From NCBI RefSeq assembly GCF_003583765.1, contig NZ_QXQA01000004.1:124001-188000 (forward strand): a stretch of DNA of 64,000 nucleotides, written 5' to 3'. Below are positions 22,828-31,585 of this stretch, in pieces (positions within the stretch are counted from its first letter, which is position 1; the number at the start of each line of letters is the position of its first letter). Below the pieces are notes generated by a model that searched no databases, was not told the origin of the DNA, and was given only the letters and a program-made list of their open reading frames with translations. Position numbers and translations under genes: made by a program. This DNA is from Paenibacillus nanensis (GTDB lineage Bacteria > Bacillota > Bacilli > Paenibacillales > Paenibacillaceae).

Positions 22828-24078
22828 TTAGCCTCTAATTTGCCCGCTGCCGTAAATCCGGTATTTGGTCGACGTCAAGGCAGGGAGACCCATAGGTCCG
22901 CGCGCGTGAAGCTTCTGCGTGCTGATGCCGATCTCTGCGCCAAACCCGAATTCGAAGCCGTCCGTAAAGCGCGTCGATACGTTATGGTACACGGCCGCCG
23001 CGTCAACATCCTGCAAGAAGCGTTCGGCGTTCGCGCCGGATTCCGTCACGATGCATTCGGAATGCTTCGTGCCGAATCTGCGAATATGCGCCAGCGCTTC
23101 GTCAATGCCGCCAACCACTTTAATATTTAAAATATAGTCATTATATTCGGTGCTGTAATCCTCATCCGACGCAGGCTTAATGCCGTCAAGCAGCGCTTGC
23201 GTTTCCGCGCAGCCGCGCAGCTCGACATTCGCTTGCCGCATAGGCGCGACGAGCTCGGCGAGCGACCGCTCGGCCACAGTCCGATGAACGAGCAGCGTCT
23301 CTATCGAATTGCAGACGGAAGGGCGCTGCACTTTCGCGTTATACGCAATCGATGCGGCCATTTTCAGATCGGCGCTTTCGTCTACAAACACATGGCAGAT
23401 CCCTGCGCCTGTCTCGATAACGGGCACGGTCGCGTTTTCAACGACATTGCGGATCAACGCCGCGCCGCCGCGCGGAATGACGACGTCCAGCAGACCGTTC
23501 AGCTTCAGCATCTCGTTCACGGATGCGCGGTCGCTGTCTTCGATCAGCTGCAGCGCTTCGATCGGCAGCCCTTTTTCGGAGAGCGCTTCTCGAAGCACCT
23601 CGACGATTTTCCGGTTGGAGGAGAGAGCCGCCGAGCCGCCGCGCAGAACGACGCAGTTGCCGGTTTTGAGGCAGAGGCCCGCCGCGTCAACTGTAACGTT
23701 CGGACGCGCTTCATAGATCATGCCGATGACGCCGAGCGGCACCCGTATTTTTTCGATCTTCATCCCGTTCGGACGCTCGAAAGCTTCCAGAAGCTCGCCG
23801 ACTGGATCCGGCAGCTCCACGATTTGCCGCAACCCTTCGGCAATGCCTTCGATTCGCTCTTCATTCAGCGCAAGCCGGTCGAGCAGGGACGTGCTTGTGC
23901 CGTTCTCGCGGCCGCGCGTCAAATCCTCGGCGTTAGCGGCAATAATTTCAGCTTGACGAGTAATCAGCGCAGCGGCCATCGCCTTCAGCGCCTCATTTTT
24001 TTGCTCGGTTGTCATACGGTTCATCGCGGACGCCGCTTCCTGCGCGAGCGCCGCCTTTTGTCTTACTTCGCTTATCAT
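22828..24078 (-). CDS. proA: Gamma-glutamyl phosphate reductase
   Basis: The 416-residue aldehyde-dehydrogenase-fold enzyme reduces gamma-glutamyl phosphate to glutamate semialdehyde. Family motifs include GVIGMIYEARPNVTVDAAGLCLKTGN near residue 117, LRGGSAALSSN near residue 145, and the catalytic Cys region RPSVCNSIETLL near residue 252. The ATG is preceded by GGGAGG. It starts 33 bp after proB. ProB, ProA and ProC together give the full glutamate-to-proline route in one operon. Confidence 0.96.
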   Translation of the reverse strand: MISEVRQKAALAQEAASAMNRMTTEQKNEALKAMAAALITRQAEIIAANAEDLTRGRENGTSTSLLDRLALNEERIEGIAEGLRQIVELPDPVGELLEAFERPNGMKIEKIRVPLGVIGMIYEARPNVTVDAAGLCLKTGNCVVLRGGSAALSSNRKIVEVLREALSEKGLPIEALQLIEDSDRASVNEMLKLNGLLDVVIPRGGAALIRNVVENATVPVIETGAGICHVFVDESADLKMAASIAYNAKVQRPSVCNSIETLLVHRTVAERSLAELVAPMRQANVELRGCAETQALLDGIKPASDEDYSTEYNDYILNIKVVGGIDEALAHIRRFGTKHSECIVTESGANAERFLQDVDAAAVYHNVSTRFTDGFEFGFGAEIGISTQKLHARGPMGLPALTSTKYRIYGSGQIRG

Positions 24079-24111
24079 TCCAGTTCGCCTCCCGGTTCAT
24101 GAAATTTCCTG

Positions 24112-25218
24112 CTATTTGAGCGTTACCCATTCATCGCGGTGAATGACTTCGATGCGGGGGACCTCGATTCTTCGCGCCACTTCATCCGTTCCGAGCCCGG
24201 CGGCCGCCTGCAGCTGCCACGCGGCGTAATTGACGACGCCGCGTCCAAGCACCTCGTTCTGCCGGTTCAGCACTTCAACCACGTCGCCGGGGTGGAAGTC
24301 GCCTTCGCAGCTTGTCACGCCAGCGGGGAGAAGGCTCTTGCCTCCGATTAATAGCGCCGTGACGGCGCCGTCGTCGACCATGATCTTGCCCTGGGGCGCG
24401 GCGTGAAAGCCAAGCCACTGCTTTTTCATGGACAGGCTGTGGAGCTTCGTATCAAAATAGGTGCCTTTGCCGCTGCCTTCAACGGCTCTAGTCAAATCGC
24501 CTTCCGATTGCACTTTGCCGATGAAGGCGCCGACGCCGCCGCGCATCGCGACGCGGGCGGCTTCGATTTTGGAACGCATGCCGCCTGTGCCGACGGATGA
24601 TCCGGCGCCGCCCGCCAGCTTCAAAATATCCTCCGATATTTGCTCGACGCGCTCGATTTTTACCGCCTGCGGATTTTTACGGGGATCTTCCGTATAGAGA
24701 CCGTCCATATCCGTGATTATAACGAGCTTGGACGCTTTCGTCATCGCCGCGACAAGGGCCGATAAATTGTCGTTGTCGCCGAATTTAAGCACGAGCTCAT
24801 CCGTCGCGACGGTGTCGTTCTCGTTGATGATTGGAATAATCCGCTGCTTCAGAAGCTCCTCAATCGTCATCAGCGCATTTTGGATGCGGCGCCGATTGGA
24901 GAAGTCGGCCCGAGTCAGCAAAATTTGCGCTGCGACGATGCCGTATTCGGAGAATGCCTCCTGGTAAGCCTGCATCAGCAGCGCCTGACCGACGGCCGCC
25001 GCGGCTTGCTTCTCGTGAACGGCCTTCGGTCTCGATGCATAGCCGATTCGGCGAAAGCCTGCGGCTACCGCGCCGGAGGTTACAAGCATAACGGAGTCGC
25101 CAAGCCGATGTCTGGAGGCAAGCTCCGACGCAAAAAAATGAATGCTGTCCCGGCTCAGACCGCCTTCCTCGGAGGTTAGCGAGCTGCTGCCGATTTTGAC
25201 TACGATACGTTCTGTCAT
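24112..25218 (-). CDS. proB: Glutamate 5-kinase
   Basis: The 368-residue protein has an amino-acid-kinase domain (VVKIGSSSLTSEEGGL at the start; INENDTVATDELVLKFGDNDNLSALVA near residue 133; GTGGMRSKIEAA near residue 209) and a C-terminal PUA domain (about residues 277-355). It phosphorylates glutamate and is normally the feedback-controlled step of proline synthesis. A proline T-box precedes it, so control by uncharged tRNA-Pro is expected. It is the first gene of proBAC-mtnWXB. Confidence 0.96.
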   Translation of the reverse strand: MTERIVVKIGSSSLTSEEGGLSRDSIHFFASELASRHRLGDSVMLVTSGAVAAGFRRIGYASRPKAVHEKQAAAAVGQALLMQAYQEAFSEYGIVAAQILLTRADFSNRRRIQNALMTIEELLKQRIIPIINENDTVATDELVLKFGDNDNLSALVAAMTKASKLVIITDMDGLYTEDPRKNPQAVKIERVEQISEDILKLAGGAGSSVGTGGMRSKIEAARVAMRGGVGAFIGKVQSEGDLTRAVEGSGKGTYFDTKLHSLSMKKQWLGFHAAPQGKIMVDDGAVTALLIGGKSLLPAGVTSCEGDFHPGDVVEVLNRQNEVLGRGVVNYAAWQLQAAAGLGTDEVARRIEVPRIEVIHRDEWVTLK

Positions 25219-25250
25219 GTTAATCCCATCCTATCCGACTTCGTGACAAC

Positions 25251-25490
25251 AAAAAAGACCTTCATCCTCTAAAGGACGAAAGTCTTTGCTTCCGCGGTAC
25301 CACCTTCGTTGACAATCCTGCTGCAAGCAGCAGAGATCATCCGTCTTAAGCCTCGTAACAGGAGGCGCTGTCCGGTTTTCGCCGGCCGTTCGGAGGTAGG
25401 TTCAGCGGGAAGCCTACGGTAAATTCTCGCAGCCGGTGGAATTTACTCTCTGGGCAAGGCCTGATCCGCTTACTGGTCCCGTCATCACGT
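25251..25490 (-). promoter_or_regulatory. T-box leader, predicted proline specific, upstream of proB
   Basis: The T-box consensus AGGTGGTACCGCGG is at 25305-25292 on the minus strand. A terminator follows (AAAGAC...GTCTTTTTT, about 25287-25251), and the antiterminator would use the T-box sequence. Upstream, the stem I region shows a 7-bp stem GTAAATT/AATTTAC and the AGAGAG element. The 3' side of stem I carries GAACCTACC with CCT at 25400-25398 in the specifier position. CCU is a proline codon, which matches the downstream proBAC genes. The specifier was read by eye; the remaining structure follows the known T-box family. Confidence 0.88.
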
Positions 25491-25557
25491 TTCAAATATC
25501 AACTAAAATAAGGATAACATGATCCGGGAACGCTGTAAAGAAAGGCAGCACACTACT

Positions 25558-26760
25558 CTAACGGCTGTTCGCGAACAAATTCAGCTTGCCGATCCGCTCG
25601 ATCGCCTCGACCAGGCGGGCTTCATCGGACAGCAGTCCGAGGCGCACATAGCCTTCGCCATGCTCGCCGAAACCGACGCCCGGCGCTACGACGACGTCGG
25701 CTTCAAGCAGCACCTTATCGGCGAACGATTCGGAGGTATACCCTTCAGGAACCGGCAGCCAGCAGAAGAAGGAGCCGCCGGGACGTTCCGCCTTCCAGCC
25801 GATTCGATCCAATGCCCCGTAGAGCGCTTCGCGGCGCTTCTCGTAACGGGCGGCCAACTCGGCGACGCAGTCCTGCGGACCGGTGAGCGCAAGCGCCGCC
25901 GCTTCCTGAATGCCGCCGAACAGGCTGCAGTAATAGTGATCTTGGATCAAATTGATCATCGAGACGACATCCGCGTTGCCAAGCGCGAAGCCGACGCGCC
26001 AGCCGGCCATGTTATACGTTTTGGACAGCGTGTAGAACTCGACGCCGACTTCCTTCGCGCCAGGCGTCTGCAGGAAGCTGACCGGCTTGACGCCGTCGAA
26101 GCCAATCGCGCCGTATGCGAAGTCGCTAGCGATCACGATATCATTCGCCTCCGCGAATTTCACGACGTCCGCGTAAAACGCGGCATCCGCGACGGCGCCC
26201 GTCGGATTGTTCGGATAATTCATGAACATCAGCCGGGCTTTCTTGGCGATCTCCGGGTCAATTGCGCTTAAGTCCGGCAAATAGCCGTTGCGCTCAAGCA
26301 GCGGCATAAAGGACATTTCCGCTCCTGCCAGCGCCACGCCTGACCAATAGTCCGGATACCCGGGATCTGGAACGAGGCAAATGTCGCCCGGATTGAGCAG
26401 GCATTGGCTGATTTCCACCAGACCGGTTTTGCCGCCGAACAAGATGGCGACTTCCGTCTGCGGATCCAGCTCGACGCCGTAATCCTCCTTGTACCGCTTG
26501 GCAACCGCTTCTTTCAAGAAAGCATATCCGCTGAACGGCGGGTATTTATGATACAACGGATTGGCGGCCGCCTCTTGCAGCTTCGATACGATATGGGGAG
26601 GAGTAGGCTGATCCGGATTGCCCTGGCCCAAATTAATGATATCCTTGCCTTTGGCGATCTGCGCGTTCGCTTTGGCCACCAGCTTCGCAAAAAACTGCGT
26701 CGGCAGCCCTTCCAGACGCGCCGCAGGCTGGATACGTTTTTGCTTTGTACTTGCTTCCAT
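25558..26760 (-). CDS. mtnE: PLP-dependent aminotransferase, probable MtnE
   Basis: The 400-residue class I/II aminotransferase has the PLP-lysine motif SKTYNMAGWRVGFALG near residue 248, NYPNNPTGA near residue 176 and the C-terminal Arg region GEGYVRLGLL near residue 370. MtnE transaminates 4-methylthio-2-oxobutanoate to methionine, the last salvage step. The assignment relies on resemblance to the Bacillus YkrV/MtnE type and on nearby mtnWXB and mtnU. Other substrates such as aspartate or branched-chain keto acids cannot be excluded. It is transcribed towards the T-box region but ends before it, so it is a separate unit from proBAC-mtnWXB. Confidence 0.75.
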   Translation of the reverse strand: MEASTKQKRIQPAARLEGLPTQFFAKLVAKANAQIAKGKDIINLGQGNPDQPTPPHIVSKLQEAAANPLYHKYPPFSGYAFLKEAVAKRYKEDYGVELDPQTEVAILFGGKTGLVEISQCLLNPGDICLVPDPGYPDYWSGVALAGAEMSFMPLLERNGYLPDLSAIDPEIAKKARLMFMNYPNNPTGAVADAAFYADVVKFAEANDIVIASDFAYGAIGFDGVKPVSFLQTPGAKEVGVEFYTLSKTYNMAGWRVGFALGNADVVSMINLIQDHYYCSLFGGIQEAAALALTGPQDCVAELAARYEKRREALYGALDRIGWKAERPGGSFFCWLPVPEGYTSESFADKVLLEADVVVAPGVGFGEHGEGYVRLGLLSDEARLVEAIERIGKLNLFANSR

Positions 26761-26868
26761 GTAGAATCACACCTTGCTATCGCTATTTGTCTTACGCGTA
26801 CCTTTAGACATTAGCATTAATGTAGCATGAATGAACATGGAATTGAAGCAATTCCTGAGACGACGGCA

Positions 26869-27333
26869 TTAGCCGACGCTGGCGGGAAGGCCGACTTTCT
26901 TAATAAATGGAGCGATGTCGGCTTTGAACAGGAACAAGAACGGTCTGCGCTCGGCGTCGAATGCAAGAAGCACGGGCGGCTGCTCTTTACAATAAAACAG
27001 GAACAAATCGCTTGTCGTGACGGAAATATGGCCGGCTTTGACGGTTGCGGGCTTTGCGAGGGGAACGCGGTAAACGTAGCTGCAGGCTTGATCCGGCGAC
27101 AGCTGGGGAGCAAGTCCGGTTATCGATTTTGTCCATGAGGCAGCCATTTTTTGAAAGGCTGCGTCGTTCGGTATCGTTTTGACCACTTTACCGGCCTCTA
27201 CGTCAAAAACTTGCACAGGTCTTAACGGCTGCTCCGAGCTGCTTGCCGCATGAACGGGCGTATGGAATAGTCCGGCGGCTAGAAAGGCTGACATGAACAC
27301 GAGCAACAATCGGGCGATACGTTTTGTCATCAT
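26869..27333 (-). CDS. Secreted protein of unknown function
   Basis: I do not recognise this 154-residue protein. The ATG at 27333 (or 27330) is chosen because AAGGAG lies 10 nt upstream and it gives a good signal peptide (KRIARLLLVFMSAFLAAG, cleavage near HAA at about residue 29). The longer frame from 27393 has no ribosome site. The mature part of about 125 residues holds two cysteines (QACSYVYRVPL and FYCKEQPP) that could form a disulfide, and a beta-rich pattern. It lies between mtnE and mtnU but shows no feature that ties it to salvage. Confidence 0.65.
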   Translation of the reverse strand: MMTKRIARLLLVFMSAFLAAGLFHTPVHAASSSEQPLRPVQVFDVEAGKVVKTIPNDAAFQKMAASWTKSITGLAPQLSPDQACSYVYRVPLAKPATVKAGHISVTTSDLFLFYCKEQPPVLLAFDAERRPFLFLFKADIAPFIKKVGLPASVG

Positions 27334-27458
27334 GATAGAAAAACTCCTTTTCCGGTAGTCCCTGTTAGCGGGCTTTGTTGTTAAGTTACCCATCTTGACA
27401 GTGAACCATGAGAAGGTATCATTAGGGAAATAAACCGAAGTTGGGAGGCTACGCCGTT

Positions 27459-28262
27459 ATGAAGAAGAAATTGCGACTGGCTCTGCTGCAAATGCCGATC
27501 GATGCGGGGCATCCGGCTCATAATAAAGCGAAATTGGAAGCGATGCTGCAAGAGGCGGTTGGCGGCGGCCAGAAGCCGGATGTGATCTTGTTTCCGGAAT
27601 TGTGGAATACCGGCTACGCGCTGGACGAAATCGACAAGCTGGCGGACCGGAACGGGGAAGAGACGATCGCCTTTTTGTCGGCATTCAGCCGTAAGCATGG
27701 CGTTAACGTCATAGGGGGCTCCATCGCGGAGCGCAAGGAAGACGGCGTGTATAACACGATTTACGCGTTCGACCGGGAGGGCAACCGCATCGGCGATTAT
27801 TCCAAGATTCATCTATTCCGATTGATGGATGAGGAGAAATATTTGAAGGCGGGGCGTGAGCCAGGACGTCTTCTAATCGAAGGCGAACAGGCCGGCATGA
27901 TGATTTGTTACGACATCCGGTTCCCGGAATTGACGCGCACGCTTGCGCTTGACGGCGCCAAGCTGCTGTTCGTGCCTGCCGAATGGCCGAATCCGCGGCT
28001 GCATCATTGGCGGACGCTTCTTACTGCGAGGGCAATCGAGAATCAAATGTACGTGGTCGCGTGCAATCGAATGGGCGTAAGCGGCGAGACAAGCTTTTTC
28101 GGCCATTCTCTCGTGATCGACCCGTGGGGAGAAATTGTAGCGGAAGCGGGAGAGGAAGAGACGATACTTACGGCCGAGATCGACCTTGCGCTGGTGGATG
28201 AAGTGCGCTCCCGCATTCCGGTATTTGAAGACCGAAGACCGAATTTATATAAGCTCAACTAA
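27459..28262 (+). CDS. mtnU: Nitrilase-superfamily carbon-nitrogen hydrolase, probable MtnU
   Basis: The 267-residue nitrilase-fold protein keeps the catalytic triad: Glu in ILFPELWNTGY near residue 46, Lys in YSKIHLFRLMDEEKY near residue 113, and Cys in MICYDIRFPE near residue 148. MtnU (YkrU) is the omega-amidase-like member linked to mtnE in Bacillus, acting on the 2-oxo acid amide left by glutamine-dependent transamination. The ATG at 27459 follows GGGAGG by 10 nt; the TTG at 27441 lies before that site. It ends 5 bp from the convergent lysR gene. Confidence 0.82.
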   Translation: MKKKLRLALLQMPIDAGHPAHNKAKLEAMLQEAVGGGQKPDVILFPELWNTGYALDEIDKLADRNGEETIAFLSAFSRKHGVNVIGGSIAERKEDGVYNTIYAFDREGNRIGDYSKIHLFRLMDEEKYLKAGREPGRLLIEGEQAGMMICYDIRFPELTRTLALDGAKLLFVPAEWPNPRLHHWRTLLTARAIENQMYVVACNRMGVSGETSFFGHSLVIDPWGEIVAEAGEEETILTAEIDLALVDEVRSRIPVFEDRRPNLYKLN

Positions 28263-28267
28263 CGATT

Positions 28268-29164
28268 CTATTCCCGGTAAACGTTTATCGTTTCGTTCAG
28301 CGTTTCGATGAACGCCTGCGCCGCTTTCGACAAGTAACGCCCTTTGCGGCTCGCAATCACGAGCGTTCGGGTCGGGTTCGATTGCAGCTTCAGATAGACG
28401 GGCGTAAATTCGGAGCCGCCGGCCCGGGTAAGCATTTGAGGCACGAATGCGATGCCCATTCCTCCGGCAACGAGCGACTGCACCGTCTCGATGTTGCTGC
28501 TCTCGAACACGATTTGCGGCGAAAAGCCGGCGTCCTCGCAGAGCTCGACTGTAATTTGACGGAAGCCTTGGCCGCGCTTGAGCCCGATAAACGGCTCCTC
28601 CTTCAGCTCCTCGATCGCGACCGCGTCCTTGCGCGAAGCAAGTGGATGCTGAGGCGGCACGGCAAGGCAGATTTGCTCCTCCAAATAGGGCTGATAAGCG
28701 AGCGAGCTGTCGATCAGCGGCAGGGACAGCAGGCTGAGATCCGTTCCGCCGCTGGCTGTCAGCTGCTCCAGCTTTGCGGTTGTTTCTTCAACTAGAATAA
28801 CCTCGATCTGCGGATATTGCGCCCCGAAGGCCGGCAATACGAGCGGAAGCACGTGCGAGCCTGTGATCGGGAGCGTGCCGACGACGAGGCGGCCTCTCCG
28901 CATTTGCGCCATATCGTCCATCTCCTGCTTAAGCTGCTCCACCGCGTCCAGAATCGATTGGGATTTCTCCACAAACACTTGTCCCGCCTGCGTAAGCTCC
29001 ACGGAATTGGTTGTTCGCCGGAACAGCAGGACCCCTAGCTCTTGCTCCAGCTTCGAAAGCTGCTGGCTGAGGGACGGCTGCGCGATATGCAATTTATCCG
29101 CGGCTCTGGAGAAATTTTTTTCATTGGCGATCTGGATGACATAATTAAGCTGTCTCAATTCCAT
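28268..29164 (-). CDS. LysR-family transcriptional regulator
   Basis: The 298-residue protein has an N-terminal winged HTH (residues 1-60, FSRAADKLHIAQPSLSQQLSKLEQELG) and a C-terminal periplasmic-binding-like effector domain (about 90-295). It is divergent from leuC with a 185-bp gap that holds LysR-type dyads at 29231-29258, so it most likely regulates leuCD and itself. The effector is unknown; in LysR-controlled leu or ilv systems it is often a pathway intermediate. The start is supported by an AAGGAGT-like site just upstream. Confidence 0.88.
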   Translation of the reverse strand: MELRQLNYVIQIANEKNFSRAADKLHIAQPSLSQQLSKLEQELGVLLFRRTTNSVELTQAGQVFVEKSQSILDAVEQLKQEMDDMAQMRRGRLVVGTLPITGSHVLPLVLPAFGAQYPQIEVILVEETTAKLEQLTASGGTDLSLLSLPLIDSSLAYQPYLEEQICLAVPPQHPLASRKDAVAIEELKEEPFIGLKRGQGFRQITVELCEDAGFSPQIVFESSNIETVQSLVAGGMGIAFVPQMLTRAGGSEFTPVYLKLQSNPTRTLVIASRKGRYLSKAAQAFIETLNETINVYRE

Positions 29165-29230
29165 AAAAATGAGCGACTCCTTCCAATATCTAATGTATGG
29201 TTGGCGTATGCCTGGTGCGTTATAGTTGTT

Positions 29231-29258
29231 ATCTATAGTCCTTATAGATATTATATCT
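29231..29258. promoter_or_regulatory. Candidate LysR-type operator between lysR and leuC
   Basis: ATCTATA (29231-29237) and TATAGAT (29243-29249) form a perfect 7-bp dyad with a T-N11-A core. A second dyad AGATA-TTA-TATCT overlaps it at 29246-29258. A TATGAT at 29282-29287 could be the leuC -10. Confidence 0.5.
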
Positions 29259-29349
29259 TAGATCAATGAAGAAAGACATGGTATGATAGGGTCAATTAAT
29301 TTAGAAGTTTATTAACGGCTAGCAATCATGAACTTATGGGGTGATCATA

Positions 29350-30765
29350 ATGGCGAAAAAGACTATGTTCGAAAAAATTTGGGAAAATCACGTCATTCAT
29401 CAAGAGGAAGGCAAACCTAGCGTTATTTATATCGATTTGCACCTCGTGCACGAAGTAACGTCACCGCAAGCATTTGAAGGTCTGCGGTTGTCTGGACGCA
29501 AAGTGCGCCGTCCGGATCTGACGTTTGCGACGATGGACCACAACGTGCCGACGAAGGACCGTTTCAATATTACGGATCCGATCTCCAAGCAGCAGATCGA
29601 CACGCTGACGCAGAACTGTAAAGACTTCGGCGTCACGCTTTACGATCTGGACAGCCTGGATCAAGGCGTTGTACACGTCATGGGCCCAGAGCTTGGACTC
29701 ACGCATCCCGGCAAAACGATCGTTTGCGGCGACAGCCACACGTCCACGCACGGCGCTTTCGGCGCGCTGGCCTTCGGTATCGGCACAAGCGAAGTCGAGC
29801 ATGTGCTAGCGACGCAATGCTTGCAGCAATCCAAAGCAAAAACGATGGAAGTGCGCTTCAACGGCAAACGCAAGCCGGGCGTTACGGCGAAGGACATGAT
29901 TCTTGGCGTTATCGCCAAGTACGGTACGGATTTCGCGACAGGCTACGTTATCGAGTATACAGGCGAGGCGATTAAGAGCCTTTCGATGGAAGAGCGCATG
30001 ACCGTCTGCAACATGTCGATCGAAGCGGGCGCGCGCGCAGGTCTGATCGCCCCGGACGAAACGACGTTCAATTATTTGCGCGGCCGCCAGTACGCGCCGG
30101 CTAACTTCGAAGAAGCGGTAGCGGCATGGTCGCAGCTGACGACGGATGAAGGCGCAGCGTACGATACGGTCGTTGAATTCGACGTAGACTCCCTCATTCC
30201 GCAAGTGACTTGGGGCACAAGCCCGGGCATGGGTACGGATATTACGTCCAAGGTGCCTAATCCTGCCGATCTTCCGACCGAGAACGAACGCAAAGCGGCT
30301 GAGAAGGCGCTTGAGTACATGGATCTGAAGCCGGGCACGCCAATGACGGATATCGAAATCGATTATGTGTTCATCGGTTCCTGCACGAACGGACGGATCG
30401 AGGACCTGCGCGCAGCGGCCGAAATCGCAAAAGGCTACAAGGTCAGCGACAAAGTAACGGCAATCGTCGTTCCCGGCTCGGGACGCGTAAAGATTCAAGC
30501 GGAGAAGGAAGGCCTCGATAAAATCTTCATCGAAGCGGGCTTCGAATGGCGCGACGCTGGCTGCTCCATGTGTCTGGCGATGAACCCGGACGTGCTGAAG
30601 CCGGGCGAGCGCTGCGCATCGACGTCGAACCGGAACTTCGAAGGACGCCAAGGCCGCGGAGGCAGAACGCATCTCGTGTCGCCGGCTATGGCCGCCGCTG
30701 CGGCGATCAAAGGCCGCTTCACCGACGTTCGTGATTGGGAAATTAAGACGGAAGTGCTGAACTAA
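29350..30765 (+). CDS. leuC: 3-isopropylmalate dehydratase large subunit
   Basis: This 471-residue aconitase-family subunit isomerises 2- to 3-isopropylmalate with LeuD in leucine synthesis. The [4Fe-4S] ligand Cys residues are visible in [13 protein letters not shown] near residue 345 and in [12 protein letters not shown] near residue 405, with [23 protein letters not shown] substrate motif ([13 protein letters not shown]) near residue 127. The ATG at 29350 is preferred because GGGGTGAT precedes it; the in-frame GTG at 29341 is part of that site. leuD starts 34 bp downstream. leuA and leuB are not in the window. Confidence 0.97.
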   Translation: MAKKTMFEKIWENHVIHQEEGKPSVIYIDLHLVHEVTSPQAFEGLRLSGRKVRRPDLTFATMDHNVPTKDRFNITDPISKQQIDTLTQNCKDFGVTLYDLDSLDQGVVHVMGPELGLTHPGKTIVCGDSHTSTHGAFGALAFGIGTSEVEHVLATQCLQQSKAKTMEVRFNGKRKPGVTAKDMILGVIAKYGTDFATGYVIEYTGEAIKSLSMEERMTVCNMSIEAGARAGLIAPDETTFNYLRGRQYAPANFEEAVAAWSQLTTDEGAAYDTVVEFDVDSLIPQVTWGTSPGMGTDITSKVPNPADLPTENERKAAEKALEYMDLKPGTPMTDIEIDYVFIGSCTNGRIEDLRAAAEIAKGYKVSDKVTAIVVPGSGRVKIQAEKEGLDKIFIEAGFEWRDAGCSMCLAMNPDVLKPGERCASTSNRNFEGRQGRGGRTHLVSPAMAAAAAIKGRFTDVRDWEIKTEVLN

Positions 30766-30799
30766 GCATCTAAAGCGCAGGAGAGGGGAATAACCGAAC

Positions 30800-31399
30800 A
30801 TGGAACCATTTAAACAACTGACAGGTATTGTAGCCCCGGTAGACCGGGTTAACGTAGATACGGACGCCATTATTCCAAAACAATTTTTGAAGCGCATCGA
30901 GCGCAGCGGCTTCGGCCAATTTCTATTCTTCGAATGGCGCTTCCATGAGAATGGAGAAGTCAATGCGGAGTTTGAGCCGAACAAACCGCGTTATCAAGGC
31001 GCTTCGGTTCTCATCTCGAGAGCGAATTTCGGCTGCGGCTCCTCCCGCGAGCATGCGCCGTGGGCGATTCTGGACTATGGCTTCAAAGTCATTATCGCGC
31101 CGTCGTTCGCGGACATTTTCTATAACAACTGCTTCAAGAACGGCATTCTGCCGATCAAGCTGAGCGAAGAGCAGGTAGAAGACCTGTTCCAGCGCACGGC
31201 CAAGCATGACGGCTACAAGCTGACCGTCGATCTTGAGAAGAAGTCGATTTCGGACGAATACGGCTTAAGCTTAAGCTTCGATCTTGACGAGCATCGCCGT
31301 CAATTCCTGCTGCTGGGTCTGGACGACATCGGACTTACGCTTCAGCATGAAGACAAAATCGCCGCATATGAGCAAAAGCATGCCGCTCGTCTCGGTTAA
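30800..31399 (+). CDS. leuD: 3-isopropylmalate dehydratase small subunit
   Basis: The 199-residue protein is the swivel-domain partner of LeuC. The motifs [14 protein letters not shown] near residue 18 and [15 protein letters not shown] near residue 75 are diagnostic. Length is typical. It is preceded by GGAGAGGGGAA and followed by a strong terminator, so leuCD forms a two-gene operon under the divergent LysR regulator. Confidence 0.97.
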   Translation: MEPFKQLTGIVAPVDRVNVDTDAIIPKQFLKRIERSGFGQFLFFEWRFHENGEVNAEFEPNKPRYQGASVLISRANFGCGSSREHAPWAILDYGFKVIIAPSFADIFYNNCFKNGILPIKLSEEQVEDLFQRTAKHDGYKLTVDLEKKSISDEYGLSLSFDLDEHRRQFLLLGLDDIGLTLQHEDKIAAYEQKHAARLG

Positions 31400-31413
31400 A
31401 TAACTAGCGATTG

Positions 31414-31457
31414 AAGAGGACACCTCGGCACGAATCGGAGGCGGTCCTCTTTTTTTC
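31414..31457 (+). terminator. Intrinsic terminator after leuD
   Basis: AGAGGAC / GTCCTCT arms with an inner CCTCG/CGGAGG pairing are followed by TTTTTTTCTTC. Confidence 0.85.
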
Positions 31458-31585
31458 TTCTTATTTCGGCAAAAGAAGTTTAAGTTTGCTCCCCGCAACT
31501 TTTTCCGACACGATGCGTCTATATTGTTGTCCTGGCTGTCGAATGGACACATTCGATGAGGGCAATTCAGTCATCGAGGTGGGAA

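Noticed and set aside
29806..30984. Long antisense frame across leuC and leuD
   Set aside because: The 392-residue frame mirrors GC-rich third positions of leuCD; sequence is Arg-rich and without motifs.
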